Origin: Pseudomonas sp. S30
GTDB lineage: Bacteria; Pseudomonadota; Gammaproteobacteria; Pseudomonadales; Pseudomonadaceae
DNA length: 64,000 bases
Direction of reading: 5' to 3'
Assembly (NCBI RefSeq): GCF_016518545.1
Contig: NZ_JACVTO010000007.1
Coordinates: forward strand, 124,001 to 188,000
A model generated the notes under the pieces. That model saw only the letters and a list, made by a program, of their open reading frames with translations. It searched no databases and had not been told where the DNA came from. Numbering within the stretch: position 1 is the first letter of the stretch; each line of letters starts with the position of its first letter. This document shows positions 44,501-54,193 of the stretch, piece after piece. The position numbers and the translations under genes are program-made.

Positions 44501-46282
44501 GTCCAGTTGCCCATCGTCCAACTGCGCCCAGCTTTCGCCCAGGCGCCGACATAACTGATAGGGATCTTCCCATTGCAAGGGTTGCTCCCACCAGAAACGC
44601 CAGGCGCCTGCGCCGTTGTGGTCGAGCAGAGGTCCGTAACCACTGCGTGGCACCAGCTGCCAGCGCAGATCGGCGTTTTGCCGCACGGCGTAATGATGTG
44701 CGTCGATCCTGACCCATGCACGGTCCGCTTGCCGCCAGATGCCTTGCTCGTCGCACTGGGCATCGGCAGGCGGCGCGCTGCGATAAGCCTGCACATCTTC
44801 ACGCCAGAGTCGCGTGGTGCCATCTTCGAGCCTGGCGGGCAGCAGCTCGTCCACCCAGCTGGAGCGACTCCACAACCGCTGCGCCACGGTGATACCAGCG
44901 GTCATGGCGGCGAAAGTGGCCACATCGCCGGCGACGTTGAGCAGATGGTCCAGCGCCTCGCTGGTATCGCCTTCGCGCCAGGCCTGGAAGCCGTGGTAGC
45001 CCTCCTGCAGCAGCTCCAGCGCACTGACCGCCAGCAAGGCCAGACCGATGGCAGGCACGAACATCCCTGCCAGGTTGAGCAGCGCCCAGCCCTCGCTGGC
45101 CAGGCGCTGGTCGTGTTCACGCTGGACCTGCTCATCCACCGCGCTCACCGGTACGGCGATCATGGCGGCATCGTCCTTGATCTGCTCGATACGCGCCATG
45201 GCCAGGTGATCGAACACTGGCTCGGGTAGCGCATACATGTGTTCGTCCAAGGCAATGTTGGCCAGGTCGCTGACACCTTCGTAGCCAGAGATCACCTGCT
45301 CGAAGAACGAAAAAGCATGGCGTCTGCGTACGAATCGGCCGAAAAAGCGCTGGTAGGGTGCTGTGCGCAGTCGCCGGCCCAGGTCGTTGGCAAAATAGCG
45401 CAGGGTGGCGAAGGCGCGCCACGGGGTGTGCGGATCACCTGGGATGTGGACCAGCACGCGATGACTGGAGGTATAGACCGGACTCAAGCTTTCATCGCGT
45501 ACGTCCAACACCACGATGCGTTCCAGGCGGCAGCCCAGCAGCTCGAGGCCCTTGACCTGCACAGCACGTCCCTGCAGGGAAGGCTTTGGGTTCAGCGCGC
45601 AGACCTGTACCACCAGTTGCAGCTCGGATTCGTCCAGATGGCCCTTGAGATGCGCTACATGGGCATCGGCCAGCATGCCGTAGCGGTGTGCACGCGCCAG
45701 GACCGACAACCGCTGGCGTCGACCGTCTGCCGTCTCGGCGCCACTGTCCACTGGCAGCAAAACCTGCTGCAGATGGCGCTGGTATTGACCGCCCAGATCG
45801 AGCTGGCGACACAGTTGGGCGAATCGAGCTGCACTCGGCAGGCGGGCTTCAGGTGCCATGGGGACGAGCAACCGGTTGCCAGCCAGCTGACCGCCTGGCT
45901 CGGCCTGCTCGGCGGTGAAGTTGCGCATCGCCGCTTCGAGAGCAGGGATGTCGCGGTAGACCGCCTTGGTCACCGGAGATCCGATGGGCTGGGAGGTGAT
46001 GACTATTTCCCGGGTCCCGGTCCTGAAACGCAGGCTGGCCAGATCGATCGGGTCATCCAGGATCCGCCGCAGGGCGGCGTCCAGCAAAGGTGCCGCGAAG
46101 GCATCCGGCGCCTGCAACCCCTCCAGAAACGCCCTGGCTCGTTGCTGAAAGTACAGGCTCAAGCTCATCGCGTCCTGGAGCGCCCGTATCTGTTCAGGGC
46201 TGGCGGCGGTCAACCATGCAGGCAGGCGACGGCCGAGGACCCAGTCCTGGTGGTAGGCTGCGGTAGTGAGTGCGTGGGTCAA
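41504..46282 (-). CDS. Giant LRR/NEL-type E3 ubiquitin ligase effector-like toxin with DUF6543-type N-terminus
   Basis: 1592 residues. The N-terminal 1000 residues are of the dermonecrotic-toxin-like DUF6543 type (early WLTAASPEQIRALQDAM, FARLCRQLDLGGQYQ; a hydrophobic pair GWALLNLAGMFVPAIGLALLAVSALELLQEGY in outline about 410-440). A leucine-rich repeat block follows at about 1027-1180 (LQSLALTNNELTRLPPAVERLAQLRELDLYGN). The C-terminus fits a NEL domain: Cys1306-Asp-Asp1308 in LEGCDDAVIGRFSDLEVHLLVWQ is the C-x-D catalytic motif of IpaH/SspH ligases. Start is TTG 46282 with AGGAG 9 bases upstream. No type III system, chaperone or immunity gene is nearby, so the delivery route is unknown. It lies 150 bases after opmB on the same strand. 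Confidence 0.8.
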   Translation of the reverse strand: MTHALTTAAYHQDWVLGRRLPAWLTAASPEQIRALQDAMSLSLYFQQRARAFLEGLQAPDAFAAPLLDAALRRILDDPIDLASLRFRTGTREIVITSQPIGSPVTKAVYRDIPALEAAMRNFTAEQAEPGGQLAGNRLLVPMAPEARLPSAARFAQLCRQLDLGGQYQRHLQQVLLPVDSGAETADGRRQRLSVLARAHRYGMLADAHVAHLKGHLDESELQLVVQVCALNPKPSLQGRAVQVKGLELLGCRLERIVVLDVRDESLSPVYTSSHRVLVHIPGDPHTPWRAFATLRYFANDLGRRLRTAPYQRFFGRFVRRRHAFSFFEQVISGYEGVSDLANIALDEHMYALPEPVFDHLAMARIEQIKDDAAMIAVPVSAVDEQVQREHDQRLASEGWALLNLAGMFVPAIGLALLAVSALELLQEGYHGFQAWREGDTSEALDHLLNVAGDVATFAAMTAGITVAQRLWSRSSWVDELLPARLEDGTTRLWREDVQAYRSAPPADAQCDEQGIWRQADRAWVRIDAHHYAVRQNADLRWQLVPRSGYGPLLDHNGAGAWRFWWEQPLQWEDPYQLCRRLGESWAQLDDGQLDEIIHIHGLDAGQLRAVHADGRAPDAAWLDSVERYQLDRRLRLTIDQLRSGRPAVDVQVLAQARSLPGASQASDQTLAELAWGQRRVLFDRLYQATQVDQAPALQALRRQYPSLHSRGAEQVLALARATDRARLLSGGRVPLSIAESAVAMARRIRVARVLESLYLDASQSADLARVSIHLLGRMPGAAGTGWRLYEESVSGPVLFTVEAKEGAATFELVHQQGHFRVIGAGLDASGGLFEVLAQTFDLAQCQAMELSEPLAHNIRVRLTRFASLRRAEIERALGLSRTTGLFRAPFRSANGRIGYPLSGRGNRRSRALYARVRALYPNFSDAEVESWLLATRAQGVDHNLELQRLSAELDTLREHLSLWTQQAQGLMERSERSSLRDALMAAWRRQSQRVANHVGEPIGYRLALWSVPMRRLPELPEHVRFGHIRSLSMSCMSLEEIPESFMAAFSGLQSLALTNNELTRLPPAVERLAQLRELDLYGNSIVLDEADATRLAACHQLHRLSLSFNPLGRNLNVSAMTRLESLQMRATGVDALPQGLLDLQLLQDVDLRNNHITQLPEAYYRVPLWVSGAILLGENPLEEASARRLRSFMRLNGWLEDAQGDEEPDDMHADDPVQALNHAREGWLSSISPADAREFGEAWEALMAEPGSLDYLRLLGRLRETRDYRTDPTGLGTRVSAMLAAARDNGELRQELFDLSRGLEGCDDAVIGRFSDLEVHLLVWQARGAAERGGERAALLYLGRQLWRLDEVDRIIAEELQRRRLGGGRPDEVEVGLAYRLGLRDEFDLPGQPATMSYREVAGVSTADLDTARARLREAETDAAVAQSMVWKTFWRTHVVAADPTGFEQLDQRFHSRLQVVGDMIEGKTYDQVLEARAAHVQALQSQSETLAIQLQDAGQDAEAAQRYQVALADNARQLEEGRAELALMQADFDFAERVRHLQSTTDDYQSWLTSIGRDREAARDARVLEYTLAAFAESRPEPQPGPSNAPS

Positions 46283-46432
46283 GATGGCATGCTCCTGTGG
46301 AAAGCCCAGAGGCTAAGGAGCGGCTGATGGTGTCAGGTGATAGATAATTGCCACGTCCCGCGCGCGAAGACGTCGGAAACTATCAGAGGATGCCGCGACG
46401 AGGTGACATCGCCGTCGCGGCCGCGGCCTCTT

Positions 46433-47923
46433 TCAGTCCTGAGCCTGGGCTAACGCAGGCTCGGCCTCCCAGCCGCCGCCCAGGGCGGCGATCAGTTGCA
46501 CGCTGGCCACCAGGCGACCTTGCAGCAGGTTGAGCACGCTACGTTCGTTGCTCAGCGCGGTGGCCTGGACACTGACCACATCGATGTAGCCGATCAATCC
46601 GGCGCGGTACTGGTTTTCGGTCAGGCGCAGCGACTCGCGGGCGGCGTCCAGGGCCTCCTGGCGCACCACGGATTCGTCGGCGTACACCTTCAGCTGCACC
46701 AGGTAGTTCTCCACCTCCTTGAACCCGTCCAGCACGGTCTGGCGATACTGAGCCACGGTCTGGTCGTAGACGGCCACGGTGCGGTCCACCTCGGCGCTGC
46801 GCTTGCCGGCGTCGAACAAGGTCATCGCCAGTTGCGGACCCACCGACCAGTAGCGGTTGGGCAATTCGATCCAGTTGCGAAAGCTGCTGCTGGAATAGCC
46901 GCCACTCATGCTCAGCGTCAGGTCCGGGAAATAGGCCGCACGCGAGACGCCGATGTTGGAATTGGCGGCCATCACCTTGCGCTCGGCCGAGGCGATGTCC
47001 GGGCGGCGTTCGAGCAGTTGCGACGGCAGGCTCAGGGGGATCTGCGGAAGTGCTGGTACGTTCTGGGTCTCGGCCAGGGAGAAATCTGCCGGGGCCTTGC
47101 CCATGAGCACCGCAATAGCGTTCTCGTACTGGGCACGCTGCCAGGCCAGATCGATCAGGTCGGCCTGGGTGCTCTTAAGCTGGGTGCGTGCCTGGGCCAC
47201 GGCGGCCGGACCCGCAACGCCGGCGCGGTACTGATTCTGGTTCATGCGCAACGAGCGTTCGTAGGCGGCGACGGTGGCCTGGAGTAGGCGTTTCTGCTGA
47301 TCGATCACCCGTAATTGCAGATAGTTCTGCACCAGTTCCGACTGCTGGCTCAGGCGGATCGCAGCCATGTCCGCCAGGCTCGCCTGGGCGCTGGACTCAT
47401 TGGCGTCGAGGGTATCGCGCAACTTGCCCCACAGGTCGATCTCCCAGCTCACGCCCAGCTGGGCGTTGTAGGTGTCACGAATTCCGCTGCTGTTGTTGGA
47501 CAGGCTGGAGCTGGAGCTGCCCGCCCCTTGTGCCGAGCGGGTCTTGGTGGTGGTGAGATCGAGCGAAGGAAACAGCGATGCGCGGCTGCTGCGCACCAAG
47601 GCCTGGGCCTGGCGGTACTGCGCCTCGTACTGAGCGACGGTCTGGTTGCTGCGATTGAGGGTCTCGACCAGCGTATCGAGCTGACGGTCGCCGTAGATTT
47701 CCCACCAGGCACCGCGGGCGATGGCGTCCGAGGGCTTGGCCGGGGTCCAGCCCTCGGCCTGCTTGAACTGCGCCGGGGTACTGATCTGCGGGCGGTGATA
47801 GTCGGGGCTCAGGGTGCAGGCGCTGAGCAGCGCCACGCACAAGCCGGCGCCGACCAGGCGCGAGCCGCGGCCCCAGGTCAGCAGTTGCAGGACACGGTGC
47901 AGCGGAGTCTGAGCAAAATTCAT
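46433..47923 (-). CDS. opmB: RND efflux outer-membrane lipoprotein (OpmB/OprM family)
   Basis: TolC-like channel of 496 residues. A lipoprotein signal ends in LLSAC-T (Cys at about 36). Two repeated outer-membrane-efflux halves show DTYNAQLGVSWEIDLWGKLRD and NRYWSVGPQLAMTLFDAGKRSAEVDRTVAVYDQTVAQYRQTVLDGFKEVENYL (given in outline). Last gene of the mux operon; its start overlaps muxC by 4 bases (ATGA). It should form the exit duct for both inner-membrane pumps. Confidence 0.95.
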   Translation of the reverse strand: MNFAQTPLHRVLQLLTWGRGSRLVGAGLCVALLSACTLSPDYHRPQISTPAQFKQAEGWTPAKPSDAIARGAWWEIYGDRQLDTLVETLNRSNQTVAQYEAQYRQAQALVRSSRASLFPSLDLTTTKTRSAQGAGSSSSSLSNNSSGIRDTYNAQLGVSWEIDLWGKLRDTLDANESSAQASLADMAAIRLSQQSELVQNYLQLRVIDQQKRLLQATVAAYERSLRMNQNQYRAGVAGPAAVAQARTQLKSTQADLIDLAWQRAQYENAIAVLMGKAPADFSLAETQNVPALPQIPLSLPSQLLERRPDIASAERKVMAANSNIGVSRAAYFPDLTLSMSGGYSSSSFRNWIELPNRYWSVGPQLAMTLFDAGKRSAEVDRTVAVYDQTVAQYRQTVLDGFKEVENYLVQLKVYADESVVRQEALDAARESLRLTENQYRAGLIGYIDVVSVQATALSNERSVLNLLQGRLVASVQLIAALGGGWEAEPALAQAQD

Positions 47924-50900
47924 AGCGGAGTATCCAGGGCGGCGTCGGTGCGCACGCCGCGCCAGCGGTTGAAACGATGGCGCGCGCGGTCCAGGTACAG
48001 GTAGACGACAGGGGTGGTGTAGAGGGTCAGGACCTGGCTGAACACCAGGCCACCGAGGATGGTCAGGCCCAGCGGTTGGCGCATTTCTGCGCCTTCGGCC
48101 TGGCTCAGCAGCAGCGGCAGCGCGCCGAGCATCGCGGCAAGCGTGGTCATCAGGATCGGTCGCAGACGCAGCAGGCAGGCCCGGCGGATCGACTCTTCAG
48201 GGGTCAAACCCTCGTGGCGCTCCAGTTGCAGGGCCAGATCGATCATCAGAATCGCATTCTTTTTCACCACGCCGATGAGCAGGAACAGGCCCAGCAGCGA
48301 GATCAGGCTGAACTCACCACCCGTCAGGTAGAGCGTCAGCAAGGCGCCCACGCCGGCCGAAGGCAAGGTCGAGAGGATGGTCAGCGGATGAATGTAGCTC
48401 TCGTAAAGGATACCCAGGACCAGGTACACCAGCAGCAACGCCCCGAGGATCATCAGCGGCTGGCCCTCGGCCGTCTTGGCGAAGGCATCGGCGTCGCCGC
48501 CCAGCTTGGCGATCACCGACTCGGGCAAGCCCAGCCTGGCCACCTCGCGCTCCACGGCGGCCAGCGCCTGGTCGACGCTATAGCCTGCCGCAACGTCGAA
48601 AGAAATGTCTTCCGAGGCGAATTGATCCTCGTGGCTCACGCGGTCGCTGGCCAGGCTGTTCTCGTAGTGAGCGACCGTCGACAGCGGCACCCGGGCGCCG
48701 TCGGCAGTGATCACCTGGACCTGTTCCAGGGTGCTGGGATCCCACGCGTAGCGAGGATTGATCTCCATGACCACCTGGTACTGGTTGAGGCTGTCGTAGA
48801 TGGTGGAGATCTGCCGCTGGCTGTAGGCGTTGTTGAGCACGGCGGTGATCATGTCCATGTCGATGCCCAGGCGCTTGGCCTGGTCGCGATCGACCACCAG
48901 CGTCACCTGCTGGGTACCGGCCCCGTCACGGGCATCGATGGCGGTGAGCTCGGGCAGCTTGCGCAGGGCGGCCGCGACCTTGGGGAACCACTCGCGCAAG
49001 GCCGCCAGATCGCCGCTCTGCAAGGTGTAAAGGTACTGCGAGGTACTCTGGTCGCGTCCCCCGCCACCGAGCTGCAGGTCCTGGTCGGCCATCAGGAACA
49101 AGCGCCCGCCGGGCACCTTGGGCAGGTCCTTGCGCAGCCGCTCGATGACTTTCTGGGCGTTTTCCTTGCGCTCGGCAATGGGTTTCAGGCGCACCAGCAC
49201 GAATGCGTTGTTGGTGCCGCTGTTGCCGCCGATGAAGCCGGCCACGCTCTGCACCGCAGGATCGGCCAGCAGTGCGCGACGGTAGATTTCCATTTTCGGT
49301 TGCATCACGCTGAACGACAGGCCATCGTCGCCCCGCACGAAACCCTGCAACTGCCCGGTGTCCTGCTGCGGCATGAGGGTCTTGGGCACGATGATATAGA
49401 GCGCGACGTTCAGCGCGATGGTCGCCAGCAGGCTGATGAGGGTGAGCCGCCGATGGCGCAGGGCCCAGCCCAGGCTGCGATCGTAGCGGGCGACCATGCG
49501 CTGGTGCAGTCGGTCGCTCCAGCGCTGCAGCCGGGTCTGCTGCCCGGCGGCATGGGGTTTGAGCCAGCGCGAACAGAGCATGGGCGTCAGGGTCAGCGAC
49601 ACCACCAGCGAGACCATGATCGCCGCCGCCAGGGTGATCGAGAACTCCTTGAACAAACCGCGCACGATGCCGCCCATGAACAGGATCGACACGAACACTG
49701 CAACCAGGGAGACGTTCATCGACAGCAGGGTGAAGCCGACTTCCTTGGCCCCGAGGAAGGCCGCGCGCATGGGTTTCACGCCGTTTTCGATGTGCCGCGA
49801 GATATTCTCCAGCACCACGATGGCGTCATCGACCACCAGCCCGGTGGCCAGGATCAACGCCATCAGCGACAGGTTGTTCAGCGAAAAGCCGCACAGGTAC
49901 ATGACCGCGAAGGTGCCTACCAGCGACACCGGCACTGCCAGGCTCGGGATCAGCGAAGCGCGCAGGTTACCCAGGAACAGATACACCACCAGGATCACCA
50001 GCACCACGGCGATCAGCAGCGTATGCTCGGCCTCCTTTAGCGTGGCCTTAATCACGGGCGAGCGGTCCATGGCCACGTTGAGCTTGACGCTGGCCGGCAG
50101 CAGCGATTGCAGCGCCGGCAGCTGATCCTTGATCTGCTGCACGGTCTGGATGATGTTGGCGTTGGCCTGACGGTTGACGACCAGCAGCACGGCCGCATCG
50201 TTGTTGAAGAAGCCGCTGTTGTAGCGGTTCTCGACGCCGTCGCTCACCTTGGCGACATCGCTCAGACGCAGGATGGCGCCGTTCTGCTGGCGAATCACCA
50301 GGGGCTTGTAGTCCTCGGCTTTCTCCAACTGATCGTTGGCGCGCACCTGCCAGTTGCGCTGGTCGTCCTCGACGAAGCCCATGGGCCGGCGCTGGTTGGC
50401 GTTGGCCACTGCGGTGCGTACGTCGTCCAGGGCCAGGCCATACTGGTTGAGCAATTGCGGTTCGAGTTCGATGCGCACCGCCGGCAGCGAACTGCCGCCG
50501 ATCTGCACTTCGCCGACACCGTTGACCTGCGACAGGCTCTGGGAAAGGATGGTGTCGGCCAGGTCGTAGAGTTGTCCCTTGGACAGGATGTCGGAGGTCA
50601 GTGACAGCACCATGATCGGCGCCTGAGACGGATTGACCTTCTTGTAGGTGGGCATGCTGCGCATGCCGCTGGGCAGCAGGTTGCGGCTGGCGTTGATCGC
50701 CGCCTGCACTTCGCGCGCCGCCCCGTCGATGTCGCGGCCCAGGTCGAAGCCGATGATCACGCGGGTCGCGCCCTGACTGGAATTGCTGGTCAGGACGTTG
50801 ACCCCGGCGATGCTGCCCAGCTTGCGTTCCAGCGGCGTGGCCACGGTCGAGGCCATGACTTCAGGGCTGGCCCCGGGCAGGCTGGCCTGGACCACGATGA

Positions 50901-51030
50901 CCGGAAAGTCCATTTGCGGCAGGGGCGAGACCGGTAGCAGGCCGAAACTGACGCCGCCCAGCAGCATGATCGCCAGGCTCAGCAACAGGGTCGCCACGGG
51001 GCGACGAATGAACGGACCGGACAGGTTCAT
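47920..51030 (-). CDS. muxC: RND multidrug efflux transporter subunit (MuxC/MdtC)
   Basis: Inner-membrane proton-driven pump of 1036 residues with 12 helices and two large periplasmic loops. PFIRRPVATLLLSLAIMLLGG at the N-terminus, the helix 4 motif [19 protein letters not shown] with the two proton-relay Asp, and the C-terminal TIGVVKKNAIL-type segment (LIGVVKKNAILMIDLALQLE) are clear. GGAGG precedes ATG 51030, 67 bases after muxB. In MdtBC-type pumps the two paralogs form a mixed trimer, so this subunit likely works with muxB. Confidence 0.95.
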   Translation of the reverse strand: MNLSGPFIRRPVATLLLSLAIMLLGGVSFGLLPVSPLPQMDFPVIVVQASLPGASPEVMASTVATPLERKLGSIAGVNVLTSNSSQGATRVIIGFDLGRDIDGAAREVQAAINASRNLLPSGMRSMPTYKKVNPSQAPIMVLSLTSDILSKGQLYDLADTILSQSLSQVNGVGEVQIGGSSLPAVRIELEPQLLNQYGLALDDVRTAVANANQRRPMGFVEDDQRNWQVRANDQLEKAEDYKPLVIRQQNGAILRLSDVAKVSDGVENRYNSGFFNNDAAVLLVVNRQANANIIQTVQQIKDQLPALQSLLPASVKLNVAMDRSPVIKATLKEAEHTLLIAVVLVILVVYLFLGNLRASLIPSLAVPVSLVGTFAVMYLCGFSLNNLSLMALILATGLVVDDAIVVLENISRHIENGVKPMRAAFLGAKEVGFTLLSMNVSLVAVFVSILFMGGIVRGLFKEFSITLAAAIMVSLVVSLTLTPMLCSRWLKPHAAGQQTRLQRWSDRLHQRMVARYDRSLGWALRHRRLTLISLLATIALNVALYIIVPKTLMPQQDTGQLQGFVRGDDGLSFSVMQPKMEIYRRALLADPAVQSVAGFIGGNSGTNNAFVLVRLKPIAERKENAQKVIERLRKDLPKVPGGRLFLMADQDLQLGGGGRDQSTSQYLYTLQSGDLAALREWFPKVAAALRKLPELTAIDARDGAGTQQVTLVVDRDQAKRLGIDMDMITAVLNNAYSQRQISTIYDSLNQYQVVMEINPRYAWDPSTLEQVQVITADGARVPLSTVAHYENSLASDRVSHEDQFASEDISFDVAAGYSVDQALAAVEREVARLGLPESVIAKLGGDADAFAKTAEGQPLMILGALLLVYLVLGILYESYIHPLTILSTLPSAGVGALLTLYLTGGEFSLISLLGLFLLIGVVKKNAILMIDLALQLERHEGLTPEESIRRACLLRLRPILMTTLAAMLGALPLLLSQAEGAEMRQPLGLTILGGLVFSQVLTLYTTPVVYLYLDRARHRFNRWRGVRTDAALDTPL

Positions 51031-51097
51031 CGACCCCTCCCGGCGTCAGGCCTGTAGCTGTGACCCTCGGCGATCGCCGCTGCGCAGTGCCTGCCGA

Positions 51098-54000
51098 TCA
51101 TGCCTGGACCTCCGCCGGGTCGGTACGCCGCCAACGGCGGGCCAAGCGGTCGAAGTACAGGTAGATGACCGGCGTGGTGAACAGCGTCAGCACCTGGCTG
51201 ACCAGCAGGCCGCCGACCATCACCAGGCCCAGCGGCTGGCGCAACTCGGCACCCGACCCGGTGGCGAGCATCAGCGGCAAAGCGCCGAACAGGGCCGCCA
51301 GGGTGGTCATGAGGATCGGCCGGAAACGCAGCAGCGCCGCCTGGTAGATCGCCTCATGCGGGCTCATGCCCTGATTGCGTTCGGCTTCCAGGGCGAAGTC
51401 GATCATCATGATCGCGTTCTTCTTGACGATACCGATCAACAGAATGATGCCGATGATGGCGATCATGCCCAGATCGTTGCCGCTGAGCAGCAGCGCCAGC
51501 AAGGCCCCGACCGCTGCCGAAGGCAAGGTGGAGAGAATGGTCACCGGGTGCACGTAGCTCTCGTAGAGCACGCCGAGCACGATGTACATGGTCACCACGG
51601 CCGCGAGAATCAGCAACAGTGTGCTCGACAGCGACGCCTGGAAGGCCTCGGCAGCGCCCTGGAAGCGCGTCTGCACACCCAACGGCATGCCGATCTGCTG
51701 CTGCACCTGTTCGATCGCCTGCACCGCCTGGCCCAGGGACACACCCTGCCCCAGGTTGAACGACATCATCACCGCCGGGAACTGGCCGATATGGGAAATC
51801 GCCAACTGCGCCTGGCGCTGTTCGATGCGAGCCAGCGCCGAGAGGCGCACCTGCCCCCCGTCGCTGGCCTTGACGTGGATCGATTCCAGCGCCTGCGGGC
51901 CGATGTTCGCAGCCGCCTGGGCCTGCAGCACCACCCGGTACTGGCTGGCCTGGGTGTAGATGGTGGAGATCTGCCGCTGGCCGAAGGCATCGTACAGGGC
52001 GTTGGTGATCTGGGCGACGGTGATGCCCAGCCGGCTGGCCATGTCACGGTCGATCGCCAGGTACACCTGCAGGCCCTTGTCCTGCAGGTCGCTGGCCACG
52101 TCGGTGAGCTCAGGGCGCTGCTGCAGGGCGTGGACCAGCTTGGCGCTCCATTCGGCGAGCATCTCGGGGTCTGGCGATGACAGGCTGAACTGGTACTGGG
52201 TGCGGCTGACCCGATCCTCGACGCTCAGGTCCTGCACCGGTTGCATGAACAGGCGGATGCCAACCAGGCGCTCGAGTTGCGGTTGCAGGCGTTCGATCAC
52301 CTGGCTGGCGGTGACATCGCGCTCGGCATGGGCCTTGAGGTTGATCAGCAAACGCCCGCTGTTGAGGGTGGCGTTGTCGCCATCCACACCGATGTAGGAC
52401 GACAGGCTCTGCACCGCCGGGTCCTGCAGAATCACCTTGCTCAGGGCCTGCTGACGCTCGCTCATGGCCGCGAAGGAGATCGATTGCGGGGCCTCGGAAA
52501 TGCCCTGGATGACACCAGTGTCCTGCACCGGGAAGAAGCCCTTGGGCACCACCAGATAGAGAATCACGGTCAGCGCCAGCGACGCCAAGGCCACCAGCAG
52601 CGTCAGCGGTTGATGGCGCAACACCCATTTCAGGCCATGGCTGTAGCGTTCGATCAGCCAGTCGATCCAGGCGCCGCTGGCGCGATAGAAGCGGCCCTGC
52701 TCCTGTTCGCTGGGTTCGCGCTTGAGCAGGCGTGCGCACATCATCGGCGTCAGGGTGAGCGACACCACCAGGGAAATGAGAATGGCCACCGCCAGGGTGA
52801 TGGCGAACTCGCGGAACAGCCGACCGACCACATCGGCCATGAACAGCAGCGGGATCAGCACCGCGATCAGGGAGAAGGTCAGGGAAATCAACGTGAAGCC
52901 GATCTGCCGGGCGCCCTTGAGCGCCGCCTGCAGCGGTGTCTCGCCCTCTTCGATGTGACGGGAAATGTTTTCCAGCATGACGATGGCGTCGTCCACCACG
53001 AAACCGGTGGCGATGGTCAGGGCCATCAGCGTGAGGTTATTGATGGAGAAACCGGCCAGATACATCACGCCAAAGGTGCCGACCAGCGACAACGGCACGG
53101 CGATCGAGGGGATGAGGGTCGCGCTGAAGCGGCGCAGGAACAGGAAGGTGACCATCACCACCAGGGCAATGGCGAACAGCAACTCGTGCTGCACGTCGCG
53201 CACCGCGGCACGGATGGTCTGGGTACGGTCGGTGAGCACGCTCACCTCGAGCCCGGCCGGCAGGTTGTCGGTGATCGACGGCAGCATCGTCTTGATCCGG
53301 TCGACCACATCGATGACGTTGGCCCCCGGCTGGCGCTGGATGTTCAGCAGCACCGCATGGTTCTCGTTGGCCCAGGCCGCCAGCCGTTCGTTCTCGGCGC
53401 CATCGACGATCTCGGCCACGTCCTTCAGGCGCAACGGCGCGCCATTGCTGTACTTGAGGATGAGATTGGCATATTCCTCGGGCGAGCGCAGTTGGTCGTT
53501 GGCGTCCAGCATCGAGACCCGGGTGGGGCCGTCGAAATTGCCCTTGGGCTGGTTGACGTTGGAGGCGCCGATCAGTGTGCGCACATCGTCCAGATTCAGG
53601 CCGTTGGCGGCCAGCGCATCGACGTTGACCTTGATCCGTACCGCCTGGCGCTGACCACCGGCGATGCTGACCATGCCCACACCGCTGATCTGCGCGACCT
53701 TCTGGGCCACTCGGGTGTCGACCAGGTCGTTGAGCTTGGGCAACGGCAGGGTGCGCGAGCTGATAGCCAGGGTCAGCACCGGGGTATCGGCCGGGTTGAC
53801 CTTGTTGTACACCGGTGGTGCTGGCAGGTCGCTGGGCAGCAGGTTGCTGGCGGCATTGATCGCGGCCTGTACCTGCTGCTCGGCGACGTCCATGTTCATG
53901 TCCAGGCTGAAGCGCAAGGTCAGTACCGAGGCGCCACCGGAGCTGGTGGAGGCCATCTGGCTGAGGCCCGGCATCTGCCCGAACTGACGCTCCAGCGGCG

Positions 54001-54193
54001 CGGTGACCGCGCTGGTCATCACCTGCGGGCTGGCCCCGGGATACAGGGTCATGACGCGGATGGTCGGGTAGTCCACCTGAGGCAAGGCTGCCACCGGGAG
54101 CAGCTTGTAGGCGATGAGGCCGGCCAGGACGATGGCCAGCATACTCAGCGTGGTGGCGACCGGGCGCAGGATGAACAGCCGCGAGATGTTCAT
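51098..54193 (-). CDS. muxB: RND multidrug efflux transporter subunit (MuxB/MdtB)
   Basis: Pump paralog of 1031 residues. [40 protein letters not shown] is the typical start, with [22 protein letters not shown] as the relay helix. It is about as long as, and similar in plan to, muxC. The start overlaps the muxA stop by 4 bases, so the pair is co-translated. Known MuxABC substrates include novobiocin and aztreonam in P. aeruginosa, from memory; not inferable here. Confidence 0.95.
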   Translation of the reverse strand: MNISRLFILRPVATTLSMLAIVLAGLIAYKLLPVAALPQVDYPTIRVMTLYPGASPQVMTSAVTAPLERQFGQMPGLSQMASTSSGGASVLTLRFSLDMNMDVAEQQVQAAINAASNLLPSDLPAPPVYNKVNPADTPVLTLAISSRTLPLPKLNDLVDTRVAQKVAQISGVGMVSIAGGQRQAVRIKVNVDALAANGLNLDDVRTLIGASNVNQPKGNFDGPTRVSMLDANDQLRSPEEYANLILKYSNGAPLRLKDVAEIVDGAENERLAAWANENHAVLLNIQRQPGANVIDVVDRIKTMLPSITDNLPAGLEVSVLTDRTQTIRAAVRDVQHELLFAIALVVMVTFLFLRRFSATLIPSIAVPLSLVGTFGVMYLAGFSINNLTLMALTIATGFVVDDAIVMLENISRHIEEGETPLQAALKGARQIGFTLISLTFSLIAVLIPLLFMADVVGRLFREFAITLAVAILISLVVSLTLTPMMCARLLKREPSEQEQGRFYRASGAWIDWLIERYSHGLKWVLRHQPLTLLVALASLALTVILYLVVPKGFFPVQDTGVIQGISEAPQSISFAAMSERQQALSKVILQDPAVQSLSSYIGVDGDNATLNSGRLLINLKAHAERDVTASQVIERLQPQLERLVGIRLFMQPVQDLSVEDRVSRTQYQFSLSSPDPEMLAEWSAKLVHALQQRPELTDVASDLQDKGLQVYLAIDRDMASRLGITVAQITNALYDAFGQRQISTIYTQASQYRVVLQAQAAANIGPQALESIHVKASDGGQVRLSALARIEQRQAQLAISHIGQFPAVMMSFNLGQGVSLGQAVQAIEQVQQQIGMPLGVQTRFQGAAEAFQASLSSTLLLILAAVVTMYIVLGVLYESYVHPVTILSTLPSAAVGALLALLLSGNDLGMIAIIGIILLIGIVKKNAIMMIDFALEAERNQGMSPHEAIYQAALLRFRPILMTTLAALFGALPLMLATGSGAELRQPLGLVMVGGLLVSQVLTLFTTPVIYLYFDRLARRWRRTDPAEVQA

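Noticed and set aside
47977..50040. A 687-codon plus-strand open frame antisense to muxC
   Set aside because: It is a GC-skew shadow of the RND pump. The protein is rich in His, Gln and Arg with no domain, and the minus-strand frame encodes an intact well-known transporter.
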